The notes below the pieces were generated by a model. It was not told the origin of the DNA. It searched no databases and worked only from the letters and a program-made list of their open reading frames with translations. Below are positions 55,602-64,000 of a stretch of 64,000 bases of DNA, in pieces. This DNA is from Luteitalea sp. TBR-22 (GTDB taxonomy: Bacteria > Acidobacteriota > Vicinamibacteria > Vicinamibacterales > Vicinamibacteraceae). The position numbers and the translations under genes are program-made. Position 1 is the stretch's first letter; each line of letters starts with the position of its first letter. The DNA is taken from positions 310,001 to 374,000 of the forward strand of contig NZ_AP024452.1 in NCBI RefSeq assembly GCF_016865485.1. The letters run 5' to 3'.

Positions 55602-57563
55602 GTGCGAACCCGTCGCCTCATCGTCGTGACGCCGGAGGGCGAGCGCGAGCTGCTGTTCATCGGACGCCTCACCGTGGGGCGTGCGCCCGAGTGCGACATC
55701 AGCGTCGCCGACACGAAGATCTCGCGTCGGCATGCGGAGTTCGACGCCACCGGCGTGCAGCCGCGCGTCACCGATCTCGGCAGTCGCAACGGCATCCTGG
55801 TGAACGGCCGGAAGGTCGGCGCGGCCGACCTCGTCCCAGGCGACGTGATCACCGTCGGCGACGCGCGCATCCGCTTCGAGGAGCAGGTGGCCGAGGCACC
55901 GGCGCCGACCGTCGTCCCGGTGACCGACGACCGCACGGCGGTGCTGCCGCCCATCGGCCCGGTCGCCCCAGCGCTCGCCTCGTCGGTGCCTGCGGCACCG
56001 CCCCCGGCGCTTGCCGACCCCATGCCCATGTCGGCGCCGCCGGTTCCCTCCTCGGACCCGGCGCCAGCGGCACTGCCGCCCGATTGGGCTGCCGCCGTCG
56101 CGGGTGCCGATCCGGACAAGACCAACGTCCTGTCGCGCGGGGGGCCGTCGGCCGCACCGCCCGTCTTCCCGAGTGCGCCGCCAGCCCCAGCGGTGGCGGC
56201 GACGCCAGTCCCCGCGCCGGTCCCGACTCCGTCGATGGCCCCTGACGAGCGGACCACCGTGCTGCCGCCGCCACGGCAGGCGGCGTCGGCCGGGCTCGGC
56301 ACGGCGCGTCTCGAGCCGGCAGCCGTTCCGGCGCCGGTGGTGCCGCCATCTCCTCCGGCGCTTCCGTCGGCGGTCCCCGTCGCTGGTGCCCCGCCGGTCT
56401 CGAGTCCGGCCCGTGCCAGCGCAGCGGTGCCCGTGGCCGTCCCGCCTCCGACGGCCCCGCCCCCGCCTGTCGCGGCGCCGGCCGCGAGCGCCGGCACGAC
56501 CAGCCCGGAGTCGCAGATCAGCGGAGGGCCGAAGTTCTCGTGGGGCGGCTTGCTCGGCCTGTTGACGGTGCTGCTGGGCGGCCTGGCGGTGCTGCTCGGC
56601 GCCCTGCCGCTGATGTTCGCCTCGTCGACGGCGATCGACGCCCTGTCGCAGCGGCAGGCACGTACCCTGGCCGGGTGGCTGGCCGCCGGCGTGCACCCCG
56701 GCGCGGGCGACATCGTGGACGCCAGCGTGATGGACAGCGTGCTGGCGCAGTCGGGCGTGCAGGAAGCGATGGTGCTCGACAAGGCCACCGGCCGCGCCGT
56801 CGCGCCGGCTTCGGTGGTGGGCAGGGCCTACGGCGCGTTGCCCGGCGTGGGCGAGGCCTGGCGGGCGATCGACGCGCCGCAGGTGGGCCGCGTGGAGCAG
56901 TTCGCCGACGCCTACGCGCCAGCGGGGCGCGGCGCGTACGTCGCCTGGGTGCGCTACGAGCGACCGGCGCTGCAGGACACCGGCCTGGCGGTGATGGTCG
57001 CGCTGATGGCGTCGCTGATCTGCGCGATCGTGGCGTCGCTGCTGGTCAAGCGCCACACGCGCGCCGTGCTCCAGCACTTCACGCGCCAGGTGGAACTGGC
57101 GGTGTCGGGAGCCAACCCGAAGGTCATGCAGGGCACGCTCATGCCGGGGCTCGAGCGGTTGCCGGGCGTGGTCGCCTACCTGCTGGAGCAGCGACGGCAC
57201 GCCCAGGCCGGCATGGTTGCCGGCGCCGGCGGACCGGCGGAGACAGCCGACCCGGCCTCGGCCGGCGTGCCGGTGGTGGTGGACCCGGGGCCGCCCTGGA
57301 TCGAGGTGACCCCCTCGCTCACCGTGGTGGCCTGCAGTGCACACGGACCCGAGGGCGGCGCGGCCGGATGGGCGACGGCCTCCGGCCGCCACCTGCTCGA
57401 CGTGCTCGACGGCGGCCCGTTGCGCAATGCGGTCGTGCAGGGACTCGGCGCCCTGGGCATGCAGGCTGGTGCCGAGGCCAGCGTTGCCGTGCCCGACGGC
57501 CTGCCCGTCCTCCTGCGCCGGGAGTCGTCGGGACATGTGCGCGTGACTCTGGGCGCGCGTTGA
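55602..57563 (+). CDS. FHA-domain membrane protein with sensor-like region
   Basis: A 653-residue protein starting at GTG 55602. The FHA domain (about 18-95) has GRAPECDISV, ISRRHAEF and LGSRNGILVNG, the phosphothreonine-binding residues. A 210-residue Pro/Ala/Val-rich linker follows, then a membrane span (about 315-340), an extracytoplasmic domain (about 345-455), a second span (about 460-482) and a cytoplasmic HAMP/PAS-like end. The layout is that of a receptor that reads threonine phosphorylation inside. It lies 10 bp after tadC and probably docks to a phosphorylated kinase or Tad protein. Confidence 0.85.
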   Translation: MRTRRLIVVTPEGERELLFIGRLTVGRAPECDISVADTKISRRHAEFDATGVQPRVTDLGSRNGILVNGRKVGAADLVPGDVITVGDARIRFEEQVAEAPAPTVVPVTDDRTAVLPPIGPVAPALASSVPAAPPPALADPMPMSAPPVPSSDPAPAALPPDWAAAVAGADPDKTNVLSRGGPSAAPPVFPSAPPAPAVAATPVPAPVPTPSMAPDERTTVLPPPRQAASAGLGTARLEPAAVPAPVVPPSPPALPSAVPVAGAPPVSSPARASAAVPVAVPPPTAPPPPVAAPAASAGTTSPESQISGGPKFSWGGLLGLLTVLLGGLAVLLGALPLMFASSTAIDALSQRQARTLAGWLAAGVHPGAGDIVDASVMDSVLAQSGVQEAMVLDKATGRAVAPASVVGRAYGALPGVGEAWRAIDAPQVGRVEQFADAYAPAGRGAYVAWVRYERPALQDTGLAVMVALMASLICAIVASLLVKRHTRAVLQHFTRQVELAVSGANPKVMQGTLMPGLERLPGVVAYLLEQRRHAQAGMVAGAGGPAETADPASAGVPVVVDPGPPWIEVTPSLTVVACSAHGPEGGAAGWATASGRHLLDVLDGGPLRNAVVQGLGALGMQAGAEASVAVPDGLPVLLRRESSGHVRVTLGAR

Positions 57564-57579
57564 GGTAGACAGAGGCCCG

Positions 57580-58488
57580 ATGTCGGCATCCGATCGTTCG
57601 CCCGCTCGTCTCGTCCTGCAGCGCCCCGATGGCGAGGAACTCGTCTACGCGCTCGAGCAGGGTCGCTCGATCACGCTCGGCCGCGAGGCCGGCAACACGA
57701 TCGTCCTCGCGTCGCAGTTCGTCTCCAAGCGCCATGCGCTGGTGTCGTGGACGCCGCGCGGCGTGCGCATCGAGGATCAGGACAGCGCCAATGGCCTGAC
57801 CGTGAACGGCCTCACCGTGCACGCGGCGCAGCTCTCTTCGGGCGACGTGATCCAGATCGGCGATCAGCGGCTCGTCTTCGAGGTGGAAGGCCAGTCGATG
57901 GTCGCGACGCCGCCGGGGGCCACCACGCCCGCCAATCCGGGCAACAAGGGCCTGAAGCTGATGCTGGCCGCGCTGGGCACCCTGCTGGTCATGGTCGGCA
58001 TCCTCGGCGCGGTCTACATGCTCGTCATCAAGCCGCGGGCCGAGCAGAACGAGACCACCGAGGCGCAGCGTGCCGATCCGTCGCTGCCCGACGACACGGC
58101 GATCGAACCGTTCGACTCGCCGCAGGCCCGGGCGATCGAGCAGCAGGCGCTGGCGGCCAAGGACAGCCCGGTCGGCTGGCTCTTCGACGAGGGACAACTC
58201 GCGTACAAGAACGGCCGTCTCCTCGACGCCTATCGCCTGTTGCACGGCGCCCTCAAGCGTGACGCGACGCACGAGCCGTCGCGCCGACTGCTGTTGCGCG
58301 TCATGGGCGAGCGCGACCTGCGCCTGCGCAGCCTGCAGGCGGCCGCCACGCGTGCCGAAGAGGAACTGAAGTTCGAGGAGGCGGCCCAGCAGTGGGAAGC
58401 CATCCAGGCGCTGACCCTCGAGACCGAGGCGCTGAACGCCCGGGCGAAGGCCGAGGCGACCCGGCTCCGCCAGCGCGCGACGCAGTAG
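57580..58488 (+). CDS. FHA-domain membrane protein with TPR-like tail
   Basis: A 302-residue protein. The FHA domain (about 10-105) has TLGREAGNTIVL, VSKRHALVSW and DSANGLTVNG. One membrane span lies at about 127-149, and the periplasmic part is helical with TPR-like repeats (AYKNGRLLDAYRLLHGALKRDATHEPSRRLLLRVM; EEAAQQWEAIQALTLE). It could take the role of TadD, the TPR lipoprotein of tad loci, while reading phosphorylation in the cytoplasm. It starts 16 bp after the previous FHA gene. Confidence 0.85.
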   Translation: MSASDRSPARLVLQRPDGEELVYALEQGRSITLGREAGNTIVLASQFVSKRHALVSWTPRGVRIEDQDSANGLTVNGLTVHAAQLSSGDVIQIGDQRLVFEVEGQSMVATPPGATTPANPGNKGLKLMLAALGTLLVMVGILGAVYMLVIKPRAEQNETTEAQRADPSLPDDTAIEPFDSPQARAIEQQALAAKDSPVGWLFDEGQLAYKNGRLLDAYRLLHGALKRDATHEPSRRLLLRVMGERDLRLRSLQAAATRAEEELKFEEAAQQWEAIQALTLETEALNARAKAEATRLRQRATQ

Positions 58489-58555
58489 CGGTCCACAGAT
58501 GCGGGCCGCGCACGCGGGCGCCTTGCGGGGCCTGCGGCCGGCCGGAGCGATCCGA

Positions 58556-59929
58556 ATGCCCAAGGTGATCATCTGGCGCGACGGCGCCATCGAGACGGAG
58601 TTCGACCCCGGCCACCGCGACTGGCGCATCGGGCGATCGGAGACCAACGACATCACGCTGCTCGACCCGCGCAAGTCCGTCTCCCGCTTCCACGCGGAGC
58701 TGCGCGAGGAGAACGGTCGCTGGGTCTTCATCGACCTGAACAGCCAGAACGGCAGCTGGAAGGATGGCCAGCGCGTCAACCGGTTGCCGCTCGAGCACGG
58801 CCACGAGGTGCTGTTCGGCGACTACAAGCTCGCCTTCGAGGACGTGCGCATCCCCGTGCCGCCACCCGTGCCGACGGCGGCCGAGGTCACCGCCGACGTG
58901 CAGGTGCCGACCGCCGACGTCCCGATTCCACCGGACCAGACGCTGATGATGCCCGGCAAGGCGGCGGCGTCGTCGCCGGCGGTGGTCGCCGCGCCGCCCC
59001 CGCCCGTGGTGCGTCAGGCCACCAAGGCCAAGCCGCCGCGCAAGGGCGTCAACCCCGTCATCCTCGTGTTGTTCCTGGTCTCGATGCTGGGCGCGGCCGG
59101 GGCCGTCGCGTGGAAGTTGTTCGGCACGCGCACGGTCGAGCCGACGATCGTGCAGCAGGAGGAGCCGCCGGCGCCCGAACCGGCCCCCGAGCCGGCGCCG
59201 GCCCCCGCGCCCGCTCCCGTGGCGCCCGCGCCTGCGGAACCGGTCGCGACGCCGGGGGCTCCCGTCGCCACCCCTGCATCGCCGGCACCGACGCCCGCCG
59301 CGCCGGTCACCACTCCCGCGTCGCCCGCCGTCGTCGCGCCGCCGGCGCCTGCCGTCGTCGCGCCGCCGCCGGGAGGCACCACGCCGGCGACGACGAGGCC
59401 GGGCGGGACACCGCCGGGAACGCCGGCTCCACCGGGCGCGCGTCCCAGGCGCCAGACCCCGACGACGCCCAAGGACAATCCGGCCGTCGTGAACCGCTAC
59501 GAGGAGGGACGTCGTGCCCTCGGCGCAGGGCGCTTCGCCGAGGCAGAACGCGCGTTCGAGTCGGTGCTGGCGCAGCAGCCGGGATTCCGTGACACGGCGA
59601 CGCTGCTCGAGCAGGCCCGCCAGGGACAGGCCGCGGCGCGCGAGAAGGTCCTGGCCGAGGCGCAGGCCGCCGAGCAGGGCGGCGACTGGTCGCGTGCGAT
59701 TTCGCTGTACGAGCGGGCAGGTGCTGCCGACCAGGCGGCCGCGGCCCGCACGAAGATGACGGCGGCCGGCGACGATGCCTACCGGAAGGCGCGACAGTTC
59801 GACGCGCGCAACCGCCCGACCGAGGCGATGACCTGGTACCAGCGCGCGATCGAGTGGCTGCCCGACAGCGACCCGCGCAAGGCCACGGCGCAGGAGCGGC
59901 TGGCGGCCATCAAGGGAGGCGGCGAGTGA
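58556..59929 (+). CDS. FHA-domain membrane protein with Pro-rich linker and TPR-like tail
   Basis: A 457-residue protein. The FHA domain (about 12-95) has RIGRSETNDITLLD, VSRFHAEL and NSQNGSWKDG. A membrane span lies at about 167-185, then a long Pro/Ala-rich stretch (about 190-300) and a TPR-like domain (YEEGRRALGAGRFAEAERAFESVLAQQPG; AISLYERAGAADQAAAA; AMTWYQRAIEWLPDSDPRKA). The ATG at 58556 has a GGAG site and fits the FHA strand start. It overlaps the next gene by 4 bp. The function is probably to scaffold the Tad apparatus under kinase control. Confidence 0.86.
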   Translation: MPKVIIWRDGAIETEFDPGHRDWRIGRSETNDITLLDPRKSVSRFHAELREENGRWVFIDLNSQNGSWKDGQRVNRLPLEHGHEVLFGDYKLAFEDVRIPVPPPVPTAAEVTADVQVPTADVPIPPDQTLMMPGKAAASSPAVVAAPPPPVVRQATKAKPPRKGVNPVILVLFLVSMLGAAGAVAWKLFGTRTVEPTIVQQEEPPAPEPAPEPAPAPAPAPVAPAPAEPVATPGAPVATPASPAPTPAAPVTTPASPAVVAPPAPAVVAPPPGGTTPATTRPGGTPPGTPAPPGARPRRQTPTTPKDNPAVVNRYEEGRRALGAGRFAEAERAFESVLAQQPGFRDTATLLEQARQGQAAAREKVLAEAQAAEQGGDWSRAISLYERAGAADQAAAARTKMTAAGDDAYRKARQFDARNRPTEAMTWYQRAIEWLPDSDPRKATAQERLAAIKGGGE

Positions 59930-61749
59930 CCGACGCCGAGCTCGACGCCCGGCTCGGGGAACTGCTCGTGTCCTCGAAGGCCCTCGACGCCGCGCGCGTC
60001 GACACGGCCCGCGTGTACCAGCAGGCCCGCGGCGGCACGCTGGCCGGCGCCGTGCTCTCGCTGTCGCTGGCGACCGACAAGGTCGTGCGGATGCTGCTCG
60101 AGGAGATCACCGGCATCAAGACGGTGGACCCGTCACTGATGACGGTCTATCCGGATTTCCTCGATCGGGTGAACACGCTGGTGCCCGCCCAGGTGTGGCT
60201 GGCGATGCTGGCCTTTCCGGCGCAGATGGAGGTCAATCGCCTCCACGTCTGCATGCTGAACCCGACCGACGCGCGGTATCGCCGCGCCCTCGAGTCGCTC
60301 TCGGGCTGCCAGGTGGTGCCGCTGCTGGCCACCGAGCCGGCCGTGACGGCCGCGCTCACGAAGCACTACGCGGCGTCCATGCAGGGCCAGCCGTTGCGCC
60401 ACGTCGGCGAGGCATCCCTGCAGGTGGCCGAGGCTGCGTACCACGCGGCCATCGGCGCGCCCTTCGCGGCCTGTGTCGACGCCGCGGCCGCCTTCGCCAA
60501 CCGCACGCGCGACAGCCTCGGGTCGGGCGCCCAGGGCCTGGAGTTGCTGGCGCGCGAGCCGGTCATCATCAGGCTCGTGCACCAGATGATCGCGCGCTCG
60601 GTCGAGGCCGGCGCCAGCGACATCCACGTGGAGCCCTCGGAGGGACGCCTGCGCGTGCGGGCGCGGGTCGACGGCGCGCTGCGGGTGCTGCACGACCTGC
60701 CGCCCTCGGTGATCCTGGGGGTCGGCGCCCGCCTGAAGGCGATGGCCGACGTGCCGCTCACCGCCGCCGCCACGCCGATCGACGCCCGCATCGGCTACGA
60801 CCTGGTGTGGGGGCGTCCGGTCGACCTGCGCTTCTCGCTCGTGCCGTCCATCTCCGGCGAGAAGGTCGTGATGCGCGTGCTCGACCGCGCGCGGCAGCGG
60901 CGCGACCTGCGCGATCTCGGCGTCGACGAGGAGACGCGCGCCCTGCTCGAGGAGGCGTCGGACCTGCCCAACGGGCTGCTGCTCGTCACCGGACCGACCG
61001 GCAGCGGCAAGAGCTCGACGCTGTACGCGCTGCTCGATCGGCTCAACACCGAGGACGAGTGCATCCTCACCGCCGAGGACCCGGTCGAGTCGCGCATCCT
61101 CGGCGTGACGCAGGTGCAGTGCGACGCGGAAGAGCTGACCTACGCGATGGCGCTCAAGAGCTTCCTGCGCCAGGATCCCGACGTCATCATGGTGGGCGAG
61201 GTCCGCGACGCCGAGACGGCCGACATCGCCCTCAAGGCCGCGCTCACCGGCCACCTGGTGCTGTCGAGCCTGCACACCAACGATGCGGCCGGCGCGGTGC
61301 TGCGCCTCCTCAACATGGGCCTCGAGTCGTTCATCGTCGCCTCCTCGCTCCGCCTCGTCGTCGCCCAGCGCCTCGTGCGCCGCCTCTGCAAGGAGTGCCG
61401 CACGACCACCGAGATCGACGTGCGCACCCACCCGCTGACCGCCCCGTACGAGCGCCTTCACCATCACGGCCGCGCCACGATCCACGAGCCACGCGGCTGC
61501 CCCGCCTGCGGCGGCGCCGGGTACCGCGGCCGCACGGGGATCTTCGAGGTGCTGCGCATGTCGGCAGCCATCGAGGACATGGTGATGCGGCGCGCGTCGG
61601 TTTCCGAGATTCGCCTGCAGGCCTACCGCGACGGCATGCGCACGCTGCGCGAGGCCGCCCTCGCCAAGGTGCTGCTGGGCGAGACGTCACTGGCCGAGGT
61701 GCTCGAGCACACGGTCGCCGTCGACATGCCTGACGCCGTGCCTGCCTGA
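59926..61749 (+). CDS. GspE/PilB-type secretion ATPase
   Basis: A 607-residue ATPase with an N-terminal GspE_N-like domain (about 1-150), the SDIHVEPSEGRLRVRARVDG box, Walker A GPTGSGKS (356-363), Asp box LTAEDPVE, Walker B RQDPDVIMVGEVRDAETA, His box SLHTNDA and a four-Cys zinc motif (Cys488/Cys491 and Cys525/Cys528). It belongs to the type-II secretion/type-IVa pilus branch, not to the TadA branch. GTG 59926 overlaps the FHA gene stop. A second motor in a tad locus may power assembly in the other direction or load a different fibre. Confidence 0.92.
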   Translation: MTDAELDARLGELLVSSKALDAARVDTARVYQQARGGTLAGAVLSLSLATDKVVRMLLEEITGIKTVDPSLMTVYPDFLDRVNTLVPAQVWLAMLAFPAQMEVNRLHVCMLNPTDARYRRALESLSGCQVVPLLATEPAVTAALTKHYAASMQGQPLRHVGEASLQVAEAAYHAAIGAPFAACVDAAAAFANRTRDSLGSGAQGLELLAREPVIIRLVHQMIARSVEAGASDIHVEPSEGRLRVRARVDGALRVLHDLPPSVILGVGARLKAMADVPLTAAATPIDARIGYDLVWGRPVDLRFSLVPSISGEKVVMRVLDRARQRRDLRDLGVDEETRALLEEASDLPNGLLLVTGPTGSGKSSTLYALLDRLNTEDECILTAEDPVESRILGVTQVQCDAEELTYAMALKSFLRQDPDVIMVGEVRDAETADIALKAALTGHLVLSSLHTNDAAGAVLRLLNMGLESFIVASSLRLVVAQRLVRRLCKECRTTTEIDVRTHPLTAPYERLHHHGRATIHEPRGCPACGGAGYRGRTGIFEVLRMSAAIEDMVMRRASVSEIRLQAYRDGMRTLREAALAKVLLGETSLAEVLEHTVAVDMPDAVPA

Positions 61750-62513
61750 TGCAAGTGCCATTCATCATCACCATTGGCGGAAGCGCCACCGACACGGGCC
61801 CCGTGCGCGAGGTCAACGAGGATCGCGTCCTGTGCGACGACCGCCTCGGCCTGTACGCCGTGTTCGACGGCGTCGGCGGCCACAACGCCGGCGAAGTGGC
61901 GTCGCAGCTCGCCCTCGAGACCCTCGCCGGCTACATCGCCCGATCGGCCGCCAACGCCGAGGACGACACGTGGCCGATGGGCTGGGATCCGCGCTTCTCC
62001 ACCACGTCCAACCGCCTGCGCACCGCGGTGGTGCTGGCCAACCAGCGCGTGCACCTCGCCTCGCAATCGGACCCGAGCCTGCAGGGCATGGCGACGACCG
62101 TCGCCGCCGTGCTGGTGGCAGGCAACGTCGTGTCGTTTGCCAACGTCGGCGACAGCCGCATCTACCGCCTCGGTCCCGGCCCGTCGCGTCTGCTGACCGA
62201 GGACGATGCGGCGACGGTGGACCAGCTGGACTCGGCGGGCGAGCGCATCGGGTCGCGCCGCGCGCTCACGCGCGCCCTCGGCGCGGAGTCCGAGGTCACG
62301 CCCTCGATGGCGGAGATGCCGGTGCCGGCCTGGCTGCGGCTGTTGATCTGCAGTGACGGGCTGCACGGCGTGGTGGGGATCGAGGAACTCGAGCCGGCGG
62401 CCATCGACGGCTCGCCGCAGGACGTGGCCAGCCGCCTGGTCGCCCAGGCCATCGACGCCGGCACCCGTGACAACGTCAGCGTCCTGATCGTGGACGTGGG
62501 AGAGCGACAGTGA
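61749..62513 (+). CDS. PP2C-family Ser/Thr phosphatase
   Basis: A 254-residue cytoplasmic protein with PP2C motifs: VREVNEDRV (Asp near 24), VFDGVGGHNAGEVAS, GMATTVAAVLVAG, VGDSRIYRL, ICSDGLHGVV and GTRDNVSVLIVD. These supply the metal-binding aspartates. It removes phosphate from Ser/Thr residues, opposing Hanks-type kinases. ATG 61749 overlaps the GspE-like gene stop, so it is translationally coupled to the machine genes. It is the natural partner of the two kinases at 41-46 kb. Confidence 0.92.
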   Translation: MQVPFIITIGGSATDTGPVREVNEDRVLCDDRLGLYAVFDGVGGHNAGEVASQLALETLAGYIARSAANAEDDTWPMGWDPRFSTTSNRLRTAVVLANQRVHLASQSDPSLQGMATTVAAVLVAGNVVSFANVGDSRIYRLGPGPSRLLTEDDAATVDQLDSAGERIGSRRALTRALGAESEVTPSMAEMPVPAWLRLLICSDGLHGVVGIEELEPAAIDGSPQDVASRLVAQAIDAGTRDNVSVLIVDVGERQ

Positions 62514-63121
62514 ACGACAGCACCGGCCATCGGCCTTCGGCCAGCGGCCTTCGAGTTCCCCTTCGGGCCCCTGTGGCCTTCGCACTTCGGCTGCTGTTGG
62601 TCATCCCGGCATTCGCCATCGCGGCAGTGTCTGGCGCGGCCTCCGCCCAGCCCCTGCCGGCCAAGGACACGCAGCCCTACAAGAGCCTCGTGTACAACGT
62701 GGCGTTCAGCTACCCGAAGGACGACTGGGTGGCGGTGCCCGCCACCGGCGGCAACATCGCCCTGCTGATGCAGAAGAAGGGCGAGGCCAGCCTGGCCCTC
62801 GACTACACGGTCCTGCGCGTCGCGCTCGCCGCCGACGAGATCGACGACACCTTCAAGGAGATCGAGCTCGAGCAGCTCACGCAGCGCGCCCCCCACGCGC
62901 GCGTCGTCAGCAGCGCGCTCAGCGAACTCGGCGGCAACAAGGTGGTGGTGATCCGCTACGGGGCGAGCGGACTCACCGGTGACCTCGACGTCACGCAGTA
63001 CAGCGTCGTGAGCGGCGCGTCCCTCTACCGCCTGACCTGCGCCGCCACGCGTGCGACGGCGGCCAGGCACGCGCGCGCCTGCGACACGGTCGCCCGCACC
63101 CTGACCGTCGGCAAGAAGTGA
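62510..63121 (+). CDS. Exported protein of unknown function
   Basis: A 203-residue protein with an N-terminal signal (hydrophobic core about 24-42, cleavage near ASAQ 47) followed by a domain of about 150 residues (YNVAFSYPKDDWVAVPATGG; LRVALAADEIDDTF; a strand-rich end with two Cys). The pattern recalls PsbP/MOG1-like folds, but the match is weak. Its first 20 codons hold GGCCTTCGG-type repeats. GTG 62510 overlaps the phosphatase stop by 4 bp, so it belongs to the Tad operon. Confidence 0.7.
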   Translation: MNDSTGHRPSASGLRVPLRAPVAFALRLLLVIPAFAIAAVSGAASAQPLPAKDTQPYKSLVYNVAFSYPKDDWVAVPATGGNIALLMQKKGEASLALDYTVLRVALAADEIDDTFKEIELEQLTQRAPHARVVSSALSELGGNKVVVIRYGASGLTGDLDVTQYSVVSGASLYRLTCAATRATAARHARACDTVARTLTVGKK

Positions 63122-63474
63122 CCCCGGCTCGCCGCACGCGGGTGCGCGGACCGGGCGGCGCCCTCGTCGGCGAGGTGGTCGAGGCGCGCACGGCGTGGGG
63201 GCGCATGGTGGGCCTGCTGGCGCACACCTCGCTGCCCGTCGGCGAGGGCCTGCTGCTCGCGCCGGCCTGGTCGATCCACACGTGGTTCATGCGCATCCCG
63301 ATCGACGTGGTGTTCCTCGATGGCGAGGACCGCGTGCTGCGCGTGTTCCCGGCCCTGCCCGCGTGGCGCCTCGTCTCGGGCACGCGCCAGGCACGCACGG
63401 TCCTCGAGTTCGGGGCCGGCACCCTCGCGCGCACCCCACTGACGGTGGGCGACCAGGTGACCTTCGAACGCTGA
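63118..63474 (+). CDS. DUF192-family protein
   Basis: A 118-residue protein with the DUF192 core: ARTAWGRMVGLLAHTSLPVGEGLLL, WSIHTWFMRIPIDVVFLD and a final VGDQVTF strand. The family's function is unknown; its members often occur near pilus or secretion genes. There is no signal peptide here. GTG 63118 overlaps the previous gene by 4 bp. It is the last gene of the long co-directional run. Confidence 0.88.
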   Translation: MTPARRTRVRGPGGALVGEVVEARTAWGRMVGLLAHTSLPVGEGLLLAPAWSIHTWFMRIPIDVVFLDGEDRVLRVFPALPAWRLVSGTRQARTVLEFGAGTLARTPLTVGDQVTFER

Positions 63475-63481
63475 GGCTGGC

Positions 63482-63605
63482 AATCTGAAATTCGAAGTCT
63501 GAAATTCTCGCGGGGCGCGGCGGCGCCGCAGCCCCTCGGGTTGCCGCGAGCGGCAAGGCCGAGAGGCCGGCCGCCGATCAGTTTCAGATCTCACGTTTCA
63601 GACTG
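63482..63605. repeat. Dispersed compound repeat, copy 2
   Basis: Same order of parts as 34975-35080: ATTCTCGCGGGGC, a CGGC-GGC-GCCG hairpin, GCCCCTCGGG, then after a longer middle CGGCCGCCGATCA and GATCTCA. It fills the gap between convergent DUF192 and S9 peptidase genes, and its stem could also end transcription. Confidence 0.7.
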
Positions 63606-63609
63606 CCGT

Positions 63610-64000
63610 TCACTCGGGGCCCGGCCGCAGGTGCGCCAGGAAGTACCGTGCGATCAGCGCGTGCAGGTGCAGCGACGTGCCCGGCCCCTCGGCAATCGCG
63701 TGCGTGCGATTGGGGTAGGCCATCATGTCGAAGGGCTTGCCCAGCTCGATCAGCCGGTTGATCAGCCGCTCGGCGCCCTGGAAGTGCACGTTGTCGTCGC
63801 CCGTGCCGTGGACGATCAGCAGCTTCCCGCGCAGGCCTTCGGCGTAGTGGATCGGCGAGCCCGCCTTGTAGCCGGCGGCGTTGGCGTCCGGCAGGCCCAT
63901 GTAGCGCTCCTGGTAGATCGTGTCGTAGAGCCGCTGGTCAGGCACCGGCGCCACCGACACGCCCACCTGATACAGGTCGGGATGGCGGAACATGCCGTTC
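63610..64000 (-). CDS. S9-family peptidase (prolyl oligopeptidase/DPP-IV-like), C-terminal part
   Basis: Only the C-terminal 130 or so residues are in the window; the gene continues past 64000. Visible are HPDLYQVGVSVAPVPDQRLYDTIYQERYMG, LLIVHGTGDDNVHFQ with the catalytic Asp, and MAYPNRTHAIAEG with the catalytic His of the alpha/beta hydrolase triad. The Ser lies outside. Such exported peptidases cleave after proline in peptides. Domain and family are clear despite truncation by the window edge. Confidence 0.88.
   Translation of the reverse strand, partial: NGMFRHPDLYQVGVSVAPVPDQRLYDTIYQERYMGLPDANAAGYKAGSPIHYAEGLRGKLLIVHGTGDDNVHFQGAERLINRLIELGKPFDMMAYPNRTHAIAEGPGTSLHLHALIARYFLAHLRPGPE

Overview
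The window looks like a chromosomal segment of a very GC-rich, Gram-negative-type bacterium. The best fit is an Acidobacteriota member of the Vicinamibacteria type (Luteitalea-like). This is inferred from the gene mix: beta-propeller Ser/Thr kinases, MacB-type efflux loci with sigma54 regulators, exported M61, sulfatase and PQQ enzymes, and many outer-membrane barrels. No taxonomic marker gene is present. Nearly every base is coding. No rRNA, tRNA, CRISPR array, insertion sequence or prophage is visible.

Layout. 0.05-5.6 kb: minus-strand metabolic and regulatory genes (uronate isomerase, a YjbR-like protein, two VOC proteins, a sensor kinase, an exported creatininase homologue, a cyclophilin remnant). 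5.7-8.4 kb: a kinase with a C-terminal beta-propeller. 8.5-14.9 kb: a minus-strand MacB-type efflux operon (adaptor, ATPase, two FtsX permeases) ending in an NtrC-family regulator, preceded by a sigma54 promoter and a palindromic activator site. 15-16.1 kb: a saccharopine-dehydrogenase-like gene. 16.2-23.6 kb: a redox and copper locus. A porin-like barrel, a type-1 copper protein, a sensor kinase and a sigma54 activator are followed by a sigma54-driven operon for a CuA protein, a c-type cytochrome lipoprotein and a DUF5777 barrel. 23.7-28.2 kb: DUF3137, grpE, clpA and clpS. 28.5-41 kb: mostly monocistronic genes (MBL hydrolase, cytochrome-PQQ enzyme, amidohydrolase, P5C dehydrogenase, sulfatase, M61 peptidase) and a NatAB-type ABC exporter.

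41-63.5 kb: a Tad/Flp pilus or secretion locus surrounded by Ser/Thr phospho-signalling genes. Two divergent receptor kinases lead into four Flp-type prepilins, three TadE/F/G-like pseudopilins, CpaB, the CpaC secretin, a CpaE-CpaF fusion ATPase, TadB, TadC, three FHA proteins (two with TPR-like tails), a GspE/PilB-type ATPase, a PP2C phosphatase, an exported protein and a DUF192 protein. Most of these genes overlap or nearly touch. I read this as a pilus machine controlled by a kinase-FHA-phosphatase circuit. A prepilin peptidase is not in the window. The window ends inside an S9 peptidase.

Regulation and repeats. Ten first genes have a TAnnnT-like -10 box 6-8 nt before the start codon and no Shine-Dalgarno sequence, which points to leaderless transcription. 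Three exact GGCACG-N4-TTGC sigma54 promoters each have palindromic sites 70-95 bp upstream. Intergenic DNA is rich in two repeat classes. One is GTAG-headed REP hairpins, often in inverted pairs, two of which supply the TAG stop of a gene. The other is unrelated heptamer tandem repeats. Both classes also occur inside the leader peptides of two Flp prepilins.
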